NCBI GenBank assembly: GCA_037446495.1
Contig: JBBIIL010000048.1
Location: 1-22,355 of the forward strand
DNA length: 22,355 nucleotides
Direction of reading: 5' to 3'
From: CAIXZV01 sp037446495
Lineage (GTDB): Bacteria; Chloroflexota; Limnocylindria; Limnocylindrales; CSP1-4
Shown: one piece after another, positions 7,449 through 14,913 of the stretch
Layout of the letters: each line of letters starts with the position of its first letter
How positions within the stretch are numbered: position 1 is the stretch's first letter
Translations under genes and position numbers: made by a program
Notes under the pieces: model-generated
Seen by the model: only the letters and a program-made list of their open reading frames with translations
What the model was told of the DNA's origin: nothing
The model's database searches: none

Positions 7449-8104
7449 CCACCGTGCCCGGCATGGGCCTCGTCCGTGGCATGGGCCTGACCCTGACGCG
7501 GTTCTTCAAGCCCAAGGCCACGATCATGTGGCCCGAGGAGCAGGCCGACGTCGCGCCCAAGTTCCGCGGCCGCCTCCAGCTCCTCTACGACGAGTACGGC
7601 ACGCTCAAGTGCGAGACCTGCTTCCAGTGCGCCCAGGCGTGCCCCATCGAGTGCATCGACATGGGCGGCATGGACACCCGCGGCCGGTTCCACGTCCACT
7701 GGGGCCCGCCCGAGACGTACGGCGAGCGGCGCGAGGAGTCCGCGATCCGCCGGTCCGGGCGGCCGGTCGCCGACGCCGAGTTCACCCGGTTCGACGCCAT
7801 CGACCTGAGCGCGGTGGACGAGATCCTCGAGGCGCACGACTACGACCCCAAGGCGCTCCTGCCGATGCTCGAGGAGCTCCAGGCGGCCTACGGCCACCTG
7901 CCGGTCGCCGCGCTGAAGCAGCTCTCCCGGCGGACCGGTGCGTGGTACGCCATCGTGTACGGCGCGGCCACGTCCTATCGGCACCTCCGCCTCGAGCCGC
8001 CGACGGTGACCGCGGTCCCGCCTGCGGGCGAGGCCCACAAGGCCGCCGAGGCGGGCTACCTCTCCGCGCTCGACGCGGCCCTGGACGGGAAGGCGAGCCG
8101 ATGA
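7445..8104 (+). CDS. nuoI: NuoI N-terminal half fused to NuoE helical domain (split NuoI, truncated NuoE)
   Basis: This 219-residue protein combines parts of two complex I subunits. Residues 1-75 match the first half of NuoI: an amphipathic start, FFKPKATIMWPEE, KFRGRLQLL, and one four-cysteine motif at Cys56, Cys59, Cys62 and Cys66-Pro. The second NuoI motif should follow about 40 residues later but is absent. Residues 80-107 contain no cysteine. Residues 120-183 match the N-terminal helical domain of NuoE, with KALLPMLEELQAAYGHLP then AIVYGAATSY. The NuoE thioredoxin-fold half with its four [2Fe-2S] cysteines is absent, and the protein ends in an Ala-rich tail. The missing NuoI half is found at the C-terminus of the gene at 9438. 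Both ends overlap neighbours by four bases and the frame is open, so this is an intact gene, not decay. Confidence 0.88.
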   Translation: MTTVPGMGLVRGMGLTLTRFFKPKATIMWPEEQADVAPKFRGRLQLLYDEYGTLKCETCFQCAQACPIECIDMGGMDTRGRFHVHWGPPETYGERREESAIRRSGRPVADAEFTRFDAIDLSAVDEILEAHDYDPKALLPMLEELQAAYGHLPVAALKQLSRRTGAWYAIVYGAATSYRHLRLEPPTVTAVPPAGEAHKAAEAGYLSALDAALDGKASR

Positions 8105-9441
8105 CCGCCTTCCTGACCACGCCGCCCGCCTGGCCGACGATCATCCTGGCCCGCACGAAGGCCATCGCCGCCGACCCCTGGGACCTTGACGCGGCGGTCC
8201 GCGCTGGGGCCTTCGAGGGGCTCCGGGCCGCCGTGCGCACAGGCGCCACGGGCACGATCGCGGAAGTGGCGGCATCCGGGCTTCGGGGTCGCGGCGGCTC
8301 GGGCTACCCGACCGGCGACAAGTGGCGCGCCGCGACGAACGTGGACGCGGACCAGCGCTACGTCATCGCCAACGGCTACGGCGCGGACCCCGCGACCCAG
8401 ATCGACGCTGCGCTCATGGCCGCGGACCCGTGGGCCGTCATCGAGGGCCTGGTGATCGCCGCGTTCGCGGTCGGCGCCAGCGAGGCGATCCTCGCCGTCC
8501 GCAGCGATCAGCCGGGGCTCGTCGCGAGGCTCGAGGGCGCGGTCGCCGAGGTCGAGGCGGCGGGCTTCGCCGGACACGATGTCGCAGGCTCCGGCCGCCG
8601 GGTGACGGTGACCGTCCGCGGGCTCCAGGGCTCGTACATGCTGGGCGAGGAGACGGTCCTGATCAAGGCGCTCGAGGGGAAGCGCGCGGCGCCCGACCAG
8701 CGCCCGCCGTACCCCACGGAGCGGGGCCTGTTCGACCGCCCCACCGTCGTCAACAACGTGGCCACGCTGGCGGCGGTGCCGTGGATCCTGGTGCACGGCG
8801 CCGCGGCGTTCGCGGCCGTCGGCTCGACGGACGCCCCCGGCACCGCGCTCGTGCAGCTGCGCGGCCCGGGTGGCGCGGGCATCGCCGAGGTCCCGATGGG
8901 CGCGTCCCTGGGCGAGATCACCGCACTGGTCGGCGGCGCCGGCGCCCATGGCCTCAAGGCGCTCCTGGTCGGCGGCCCCACGGGCGGCTTCCTGCCGGCG
9001 GACGCCCTCGACACGCCCTACACCTACGCGGCCCTCCGGGAGGCCGGCGCCCACATCGGCTCGGGCTCGATCGTGATCGCCGACGACCGCGCCTGCATCG
9101 TGGACCTCGCGCGCCTCCTCACCCGCTTCGCCGCCGACCAGGCGTGCGGCAAGTCGATCCCGTGTCGGATCGGGCTTCGGCGCCTGTCCGAGATCGGCGA
9201 GCGCGCGGCGGCCGGCACCCCGCGCGCGGGCGACGCGCAGCTCGCCGCCGACCTCGCGCACGACGTGGCCGCCAGCGCCCTGTGCGACCACGAGCGCACG
9301 GCGACCTACGCCCTTGCGTCGGTGCTGCGCTACTTCCGCACCGAGCTTGACGACCACCTGCTCCGCAGCACCTGTCCCGCCGGCGTCTGCACGCCGATCG
9401 CGGTGGCGGGCGGTGCGGCGTCCCCGGGAGCCAGCGCATGA
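8101..9441 (+). CDS. nuoF: NuoF-like subunit with degenerate FMN/NADH loop and altered N3 site
   Basis: NuoF normally binds FMN, NADH and cluster N3. This 446-residue homologue keeps GLRGRGGSGYPTGDKW (60-75), SYMLGEETVLIKALEGKR (178-195) and RPTVVNNVATLA. Two key sites differ. The loop normally reading NADESEPG or NADEGEPG is NGYGADPA (91-98), so the flavin/NADH-contacting Asp and Glu are gone. The N3 motif CGxCxPC is CGKSIPC: Cys349 and Cys355 remain, position 352 is Ser (TCG), and the fourth ligand is probably Cys395. The C-terminus has a CPAGVC motif, as seen in hydrogenase-type NuoF homologues. It overlaps both neighbours by four bases. It may be mainly structural, or carry out modified chemistry. 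The homology is certain; activity is doubtful. Confidence 0.9.
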   Translation: MTAFLTTPPAWPTIILARTKAIAADPWDLDAAVRAGAFEGLRAAVRTGATGTIAEVAASGLRGRGGSGYPTGDKWRAATNVDADQRYVIANGYGADPATQIDAALMAADPWAVIEGLVIAAFAVGASEAILAVRSDQPGLVARLEGAVAEVEAAGFAGHDVAGSGRRVTVTVRGLQGSYMLGEETVLIKALEGKRAAPDQRPPYPTERGLFDRPTVVNNVATLAAVPWILVHGAAAFAAVGSTDAPGTALVQLRGPGGAGIAEVPMGASLGEITALVGGAGAHGLKALLVGGPTGGFLPADALDTPYTYAALREAGAHIGSGSIVIADDRACIVDLARLLTRFAADQACGKSIPCRIGLRRLSEIGERAAAGTPRAGDAQLAADLAHDVAASALCDHERTATYALASVLRYFRTELDDHLLRSTCPAGVCTPIAVAGGAASPGASA

Positions 9442-12023
9442 CCGACCTCGCGATCCGTCCCGCCGACGAGGCGCCGATCAAGAACCGCGAGGTTCGACCG
9501 GACCAGCCGTCCAGCATCGACACGATCACGCCCCGCGACGATTCGCTCGCGGAGAAGCTGATCACCACCCAGTCGCCACAGCGCCCGCAGAGCACGCCCC
9601 GCATCCGCATCGAGGTGGACGGCCGGCTGGTCGAGGGCTTCGAGGGCCAGACCATCCTCGAGGTCTGCCGCGACAACGGGATCGAGATCCCGACGCTCTG
9701 CTACGAGCCCAAGCTGCCCGGCTTCGGCGCCTGCCGGATGTGCGTGGTGGAGGTGGAGGGCGAGGCGAACCCGCCGATCAGCTGCTCGCGGCTGGCCGAG
9801 CCGGAGATGAAGGTCCAGACGCAGACGGACGAGCTGCGCCGCCTGCGGAGGACCAACCTCGAGCTGATCTTCTCGGACCACAACGCGTACTGCCTGCCGC
9901 CGTGCCAGAACAAGTGCCCCAGCCACATCGACATCCCGGGCTTCCTGCGGGCCAATGCCGAGGCCAACTGGCGCGAGTCGGTGCGGATCTTCAAGCGCAC
10001 CATCCCGTTCCCCAGTGTGCTCGGCCGCGTCTGCCCCGCGCCGTGCGAGGAGCACTGCCGTCGCGACGAGGTGGACGAGGCGATCGCCATTCGCGACAGC
10101 CACCGCTACGCCGGGGACCAGGTCCTCCGGGCGCTTGCCGACGAGGGCGTCGAGCCGCCGGTCCCGTTCGAGAAGCAGGCCCCGTCGGGCCGCCGCGTCG
10201 CCGTCATCGGCTCTGGCCCCGCCGGCATGGCGGCAGCGTACTACCTGCTGCTGGCCGGCCACGACGTGACCGTGCTGGAGCGCGACCCGGCGCCCGGCGG
10301 CATGCTCCGGTACGGGATCCCGCAGTACCGCCTGCCCAAGGTGGAGGTCCTCGAGGCCGACTACCGGTCGGTGGAGCTGCTCGGCGGCAAGATGGTCTGC
10401 AACCAGGAGCTGGGCAAGGACTTCACGCTCGACGACCTCGGCCACCAGGGGTACGACGCGGTCCTGCTCGCGATGGGCTGCTACGACACCAACAAGCTGG
10501 GCATCCCGGACGAGGACGCCGATGGCGTCATCGACGGCCTCGACTACCTGCGGACGGCCACGCTGGGCCTGCCGTACCCGGGCCACGCGGGCAGTCGCGT
10601 CGTCATCGTGGGCGGCGGCTTCTCGGCGATGGACGCGAGTCGCACGTCCGTCCGCCAGGGTGCCGGCGAGGTCACCCTCGTCTACCGGCGCGACATGAAG
10701 GACATGCCCGCCGCCTCCGAGGTCCACGAGGCCATCGAGGAAGGCGTCACCACGATCTTCCAGGCCGGTCCCACCCGCGTGATCAAGGGGGCGAACGGCA
10801 AGGTCGAGGGCATCGAGTTCATCCGGATGGCCCTCGGCGCGCCCGACGCATCCGGCCGCCGTCGCCCCGAGCCCGCCCCGGGCACCGAGTTCACGATCCC
10901 CTGCGACCGCGTGCTCCTGGCGATCGGCCAGGGCCCAGACCTGGGCTGGTTCGGCGCCGGCAACGACGGGGTCACCGCCAACAAGCAGCGCCGGATCAAG
11001 GCCGACGCGGTGACGTTCGCCACAGACCGCCCCGGCGTGTTCGCCGCCGGCGATGTCCGGACGGGCGCGGCCACCGTGGTCGCCGCGATCGCCGAGGGCC
11101 GACGGGCCTCGTACGCGGTGGACGCGTTCCTGCGCGGGATGGACCTCGCCGCGATCAAGACCCGCCAGCAGCTCGCCGAGCCGCAGCCGGAGTTCCTCTC
11201 GATCGTGCCGTTCACCGGCGAGGTCAAGGAGCCGCGCTACCGCCTCAGGGCGCTCGAGGCGGAGGACCGCGCCACCAGCTACATCGAGTACGAGATCCCG
11301 TACACCCGCGACGAGGCCGTCGCAGAGTCCACCCGCTGCCTCCAGTGCACCTGCGAGGCGATCGGGTTCTGCGACCTCCGCCGTCTGGGCATCGAGTACG
11401 GCACCACCCTGCGGACGCTCGAGCCGAAGTACCACCAGGGCGCCGGGTACCGCTCGCTGACCGAGAACCGCTTCACGGGCGTCAACCACGACTACGTCCG
11501 CGACGACAGCCACGCGTTCATCCTCCGGGAGCCCGCGCGGTGCATCGACTGCGGCCGGTGCGCCAACGTGTGCGCCGAGGTGGTGGGCGCCGCCTGCTAC
11601 GACTTCATGCGGACCGGCTTCGACGCCCTGGTGACGACGCCGCTCGACATGAGCCTCAACGACACGCCGTGCGTGTCCTGCGGCCGCTGTGCCGAGACGT
11701 GCCCGACGGGCGCGCTGATGCCCAAGCCGCGCATCCTCCAGAAGTACGAGGTTGACGAGAGCCGCTGCATCCTGTGCGGCATCTGCGTTGACGCGTGCCC
11801 CTACGACGCCGTCCGCGACAGCGACCAGTTCGAGCTCAGCCACACGTCCCGCGAGGAGCCGATGATCGACCTCCTCGCGCTGGCAGCGGTCGAACGCGAG
11901 ACGGAGATGAGCTACATCCGCCGCGAGCGCGACTGGGCCGAGCGGGCCCGGGCCGAGGGCCGCCTGATCGACGAGGCCCGACGCCTGCCCGTGCTGCCCG
12001 CCTCGCTGTCGGGACAGCGCTGA
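9438..12023 (+). CDS. nuoG: NuoG-type Fe-S protein with inserted GltD/NfnB-like FAD-NAD(P)H module and NuoI C-terminal half
   Basis: An 861-residue fusion replaces canonical NuoG. In order: an N-terminal tail (1-53); a NuoG-type [2Fe-2S] domain with Cys88, Cys99, Cys102, Cys116; His148 plus Cys152, Cys156, Cys160 and then Cys199, Cys203, Cys207 in a GltD-type Fe-S helical domain; a GltD-like flavoprotein with the FAD site VIGSGPAGMAAAY (256-268); a second nucleotide site VVIVGGGFSAMDASR (388-402) with VYRRD (415-419); ATG/GD motifs near 534-540; a cysteine cluster (634, 637, 639, 645); two NuoG-type ferredoxin motifs (702-712 and 745-755); and a last motif at Cys777, 780, 783, 787 followed by DQFELSHTSRE, which is the second half of NuoI. 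The molybdopterin-like domain of NuoG is absent. Tyr-Arg-Arg in the second site resembles NADPH-binding GltD/NfnB. GltD-NuoG type fusions exist in other oxidoreductases; here one sits inside a nuo operon. It probably forms the electron entry of this complex I. Confidence 0.9.
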   Translation: MTDLAIRPADEAPIKNREVRPDQPSSIDTITPRDDSLAEKLITTQSPQRPQSTPRIRIEVDGRLVEGFEGQTILEVCRDNGIEIPTLCYEPKLPGFGACRMCVVEVEGEANPPISCSRLAEPEMKVQTQTDELRRLRRTNLELIFSDHNAYCLPPCQNKCPSHIDIPGFLRANAEANWRESVRIFKRTIPFPSVLGRVCPAPCEEHCRRDEVDEAIAIRDSHRYAGDQVLRALADEGVEPPVPFEKQAPSGRRVAVIGSGPAGMAAAYYLLLAGHDVTVLERDPAPGGMLRYGIPQYRLPKVEVLEADYRSVELLGGKMVCNQELGKDFTLDDLGHQGYDAVLLAMGCYDTNKLGIPDEDADGVIDGLDYLRTATLGLPYPGHAGSRVVIVGGGFSAMDASRTSVRQGAGEVTLVYRRDMKDMPAASEVHEAIEEGVTTIFQAGPTRVIKGANGKVEGIEFIRMALGAPDASGRRRPEPAPGTEFTIPCDRVLLAIGQGPDLGWFGAGNDGVTANKQRRIKADAVTFATDRPGVFAAGDVRTGAATVVAAIAEGRRASYAVDAFLRGMDLAAIKTRQQLAEPQPEFLSIVPFTGEVKEPRYRLRALEAEDRATSYIEYEIPYTRDEAVAESTRCLQCTCEAIGFCDLRRLGIEYGTTLRTLEPKYHQGAGYRSLTENRFTGVNHDYVRDDSHAFILREPARCIDCGRCANVCAEVVGAACYDFMRTGFDALVTTPLDMSLNDTPCVSCGRCAETCPTGALMPKPRILQKYEVDESRCILCGICVDACPYDAVRDSDQFELSHTSREEPMIDLLALAAVERETEMSYIRRERDWAERARAEGRLIDEARRLPVLPASLSGQR

Positions 12024-12032
12024 GAGGGACGT

Positions 12033-12569
12033 GTGACGCTGCCTGAGACGATCCCGTTCCTGGGGTTCGGGTGGAATGACCTGCTGTTCATGGTGCTCGG
12101 CGCGGTGATGGTCATCGCGGCGCTCGCCGTGGTGCTGCAGCGGGACATCATCCGAAGCGGCCTGGCGATGATCATCTGCTTCGCCGCGCTGGCGGGCATC
12201 TACGTGATCGCGGGCACACCGGTGGTGGCCGCAGCGCAGGTTCTGGTCTACATCGGCGCGATCAGCGTACTGGTCCTGTTCGCGATCATGCTGACCCAGT
12301 CGAAGGCGGGGCCGCGGGCGCTGGTGTTCCAGACGCAGGCCGTGCCGGCGGCGATCGCCGCGGTCATCCTCGCCCTGCTGATCGGCCTGAGCGTGCTGGC
12401 CACCAACTGGCCGGCGCAGGTGGCGACGCAGATCGCATACGCGAAGGACATCGCGTTCGTCCTCCTCCAGCAGTTCACCCTGCCGTTCGAGGTCGTGAGC
12501 GTCCTGCTGCTGGCCGCGGTGGTCGGCGGCGTGTTCCTCGCCAAGCGCGAGCGCGGGGGGGGCGACTGA
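12033..12569 (+). CDS. nuoJ: NADH-quinone oxidoreductase subunit J
   Basis: NuoJ is a membrane subunit whose third helix takes part in coupling quinone chemistry to proton pumping. The 178-residue product has five hydrophobic helices. It carries the family region RDIIRSGLAMIICFAALAG (about 37-55) followed by AAAQVLVYIGAISVLVLFAIM (about 69-89), matching the usual QVxVYxGAI(M)VLFxFVIM segment. Start GTG 12033 is preceded by a GAGAGGGA Shine-Dalgarno, nine bases after the preceding stop. This is one of the few nuo junctions without an overlap. The stop shares one base with the nuoK start (TGATG). Confidence 0.93.
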   Translation: MTLPETIPFLGFGWNDLLFMVLGAVMVIAALAVVLQRDIIRSGLAMIICFAALAGIYVIAGTPVVAAAQVLVYIGAISVLVLFAIMLTQSKAGPRALVFQTQAVPAAIAAVILALLIGLSVLATNWPAQVATQIAYAKDIAFVLLQQFTLPFEVVSVLLLAAVVGGVFLAKRERGGGD

Positions 12570-12913
12570 TGCTCAGCGCGCTCAACCTCATCTCGCAGAA
12601 CCTCAACGCATACCTGATCCTCTCGGGGCTCCTGTTCGCGATCGGCGCCTTCGGCTTCCTGGCCAGGCGCAACGCCATCGCGATGCTGATGTCGATCGAG
12701 CTGATGCTCAACGCGGTCAACCTCGCGTTCATCGCCTTCGGGGCGTTCCTCTGGGCGGCCAACCCCGCCCAGGCCGCGACGGCGAGCACCATCGCGCTGA
12801 TCGTCATCGCGTCGGCAGCGGCCGAGGCCACGGTCGGCCTCGCGATCGTGATCGCGATCTACCGGAACCGCAAGACGCCGCTCGTCGACGAGTACGACGC
12901 GATGAAGCGGTAG
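12569..12913 (+). CDS. nuoK: NADH-quinone oxidoreductase subunit K
   Basis: NuoK is a three-helix, MrpC-like membrane subunit. The 114-residue product has the two buried glutamates needed for proton translocation in the family: Glu44 in MSIELMLNAVNLAF and Glu86 in SAAAEATVGLAIVIA. They match E. coli Glu36 and Glu72. The loop between the second and third helices is about six residues longer than in E. coli (ANPAQAATAS). ATG 12569 overlaps the nuoJ stop by one base, so translation is likely coupled. Confidence 0.95.
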   Translation: MLSALNLISQNLNAYLILSGLLFAIGAFGFLARRNAIAMLMSIELMLNAVNLAFIAFGAFLWAANPAQAATASTIALIVIASAAAEATVGLAIVIAIYRNRKTPLVDEYDAMKR

Positions 12914-12924
12914 GGGCGCCGACG

Positions 12925-14913
12925 ATGCCGTACGAGACGCTGATCCCGCTCATCGCGCTGCTGCCCATCCTGGGCTTCGCGTTCACGGCCCTGTTCGGGC
13001 GCCGGCTCATGCTCAGGTTCGGGCGCACCGCCGCGGAGATCGTCCCGGTGGGCCTGATCGTCGCGGTCTGGGTGATCGCGATGATCGTGGTGGTCCCGGC
13101 GCTCCAGCACGCCGAGCCGTTCGGCGAGAAGGGCCTCGACGTCAAGCTCTGGACGTGGATCCCCGCCGGTGCCCTGCAGGTGGACCTGGGATTCCACGTG
13201 GACGCGCTGACCGCGTGCCTCCTGATCGTGGTCACCACGATCGGCATGCTGGTGCACGTCTACTCGATCGGGTACATGGCGCACGACAGGGCGACCTGGC
13301 GATTCTTCGCCTACCTGAACCTGTTCATGTTCTCGATGCTCATCCTGGTCCTGGCGAACAACTGGCTGCTGGTGTTCGGCGGCTGGGAGCTGGTGGGTCT
13401 GTCGAGCTACTCGCTGATCGGCTTCTGGTACCAGAAGCGGTCCGCCGCGCTGGCCGCCAAGAAGGCGTTCATCGTCAATCGCGTCGGCGACGTCGGGTTC
13501 GCGCTGGGGATCATGGCGATCTTCGTCAACACCGGCACGCTGAACATCGCAGACTCGCTGGCGAAGCTGACGGCCCCCGGCGCCGAGCTCACGGTCCCGA
13601 TCACGATCGTCGCCCTCCTGGTCTTCTGCGGCGCGATGGGCAAGAGCGCCCAGTTCCCGCTCCACGTCTGGCTGCCGGACGCGATGGAGGGCCCGACGCC
13701 GGTCAGCGCCCTCATCCACGCCGCCACCATGGTCAACGCGGGCGTCTACCTCGTGGCCCGCGCCAACCCGCTGTTCGCCAGCGCGTCGGCAGCCATGACC
13801 GTCGTCGCCGCGATCGGCATCTTCACCGCCATCCTCGCGGCCTCGATCGCGTTCACCCAGACGGACATCAAGCGGGTGCTCGCCTTCTCGACGCTCTCGC
13901 AGCTGGGCTACATGTTCGCGGCCCTGGGCGTCGGCGCCTTCTCCGCGGCGATCTTCCACCTCATGACCCACGGCTTCTTCAAGGGCCTGCTGTTCCTGGG
14001 CTCGGGCTCCGTGATCCACTCGGTGGACGGCGAGCAGGACATGAACCGCATGGGCGGTCTGGCGAGGAAGATCCCGATCACCCACGCCACGATGCTCGTG
14101 GGCACCATCGCCATCGCGGGCATCCCGCCGCTCGCGGGCTTCTTCTCCAAGGACGAGATCCTGGGCGAGGCGTTCAAGAACCAGTTCTACTGGGTCTGGA
14201 TCATCGGCGTGGTGGTGGCGATCATGACCGCCTTCTACATGTGGCGCCTGATGGGCAAGACGTTCTACGGCGAGTCCCGCGTGGACCCGGCCGTGGCGCC
14301 CAAGGTCCGCGAGTCCGCCTGGCAGATGACACTGCCGCTGGTCCTGCTCGCGATCCCGTCCCTGCTGCTGGGCCTGGTGCTCGGCGGCGGCGTGTTCCTC
14401 GGCCAGCAGGGCATCCTCGCCGGCTGGCTGGAGCCGGTGTTCAGGCAGGCCGAGGAGATCATGGCGCGCACGCCCCAGCCGTTCCAGCTGGCCGGCATCG
14501 ACGGGGCGCTGGTGCTGATCAGCGTCGCGGCAGCCCTGGCGGGCCTCGTCAGCGCGGTCTACCTGTTCGGGTGGGGCTCGCACAGGGTCAAGCAGGACAA
14601 GGTCGACGCCATCTCGTCCGCCAACGGCGCCACGCGGTTCCTCTACCGCGCCTCGCTCAACAAGTGGTGGTTCGACGAGCTCAACGACCTGCTGTTCATC
14701 CGGATCGGCGGCCGCGTGGCCGCGTTCCTGTGGTGGTTCGACCGGACGGTCGTGGACGGAACGGTGAACGGCGTCGGGACGGTCGTCAAGGACGCCGGCG
14801 GCGGGCTCCGCCAGATCCAGACGGGCCGCGTCCAGAACTACGCCCTGGGCATCGCGATCGGCCTGCTCGTCATGGCGGGCTCCTTCCTGCTGATCATGGG
14901 GCAGCCCCGATGA
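12925..14913 (+). CDS. nuoL: NADH-quinone oxidoreductase subunit L (antiporter-like)
   Basis: NuoL is the distal antiporter-like proton channel, and its long C-terminal lateral helix runs along the membrane arm. The 662-residue product has about 16 membrane helices. Conserved residues are Glu155 in GGWELVGLSSYSLIGFW, Lys240 in GAMGKSAQFPLHVWLPDAM, and the EGPTPVSALIHAATMVNAG loop. The C-terminal part after residue ~540 contains the polar amphipathic stretch expected for the lateral helix and a last anchoring helix. ATG 12925 is preceded by AGGGG at suitable spacing, 11 bases after nuoK. It overlaps nuoM by four bases. All features suggest a working pump module. Confidence 0.96.
   Translation: MPYETLIPLIALLPILGFAFTALFGRRLMLRFGRTAAEIVPVGLIVAVWVIAMIVVVPALQHAEPFGEKGLDVKLWTWIPAGALQVDLGFHVDALTACLLIVVTTIGMLVHVYSIGYMAHDRATWRFFAYLNLFMFSMLILVLANNWLLVFGGWELVGLSSYSLIGFWYQKRSAALAAKKAFIVNRVGDVGFALGIMAIFVNTGTLNIADSLAKLTAPGAELTVPITIVALLVFCGAMGKSAQFPLHVWLPDAMEGPTPVSALIHAATMVNAGVYLVARANPLFASASAAMTVVAAIGIFTAILAASIAFTQTDIKRVLAFSTLSQLGYMFAALGVGAFSAAIFHLMTHGFFKGLLFLGSGSVIHSVDGEQDMNRMGGLARKIPITHATMLVGTIAIAGIPPLAGFFSKDEILGEAFKNQFYWVWIIGVVVAIMTAFYMWRLMGKTFYGESRVDPAVAPKVRESAWQMTLPLVLLAIPSLLLGLVLGGGVFLGQQGILAGWLEPVFRQAEEIMARTPQPFQLAGIDGALVLISVAAALAGLVSAVYLFGWGSHRVKQDKVDAISSANGATRFLYRASLNKWWFDELNDLLFIRIGGRVAAFLWWFDRTVVDGTVNGVGTVVKDAGGGLRQIQTGRVQNYALGIAIGLLVMAGSFLLIMGQPR

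Noticed and set aside
9445..9600. Possibility that the NuoG fusion is an artefact of two adjacent genes
   Set aside because: The frame is open for 861 codons with no stop, and both ends overlap neighbours by four bases. Domain boundaries fall in linkers, so it reads as one protein.
12859..14583. Long minus-strand frame opposite nuoL, rich in His, Asp, Glu and Arg
   Set aside because: It is the reverse-strand shadow of hydrophobic codons in nuoL; the composition has no protein-family features.
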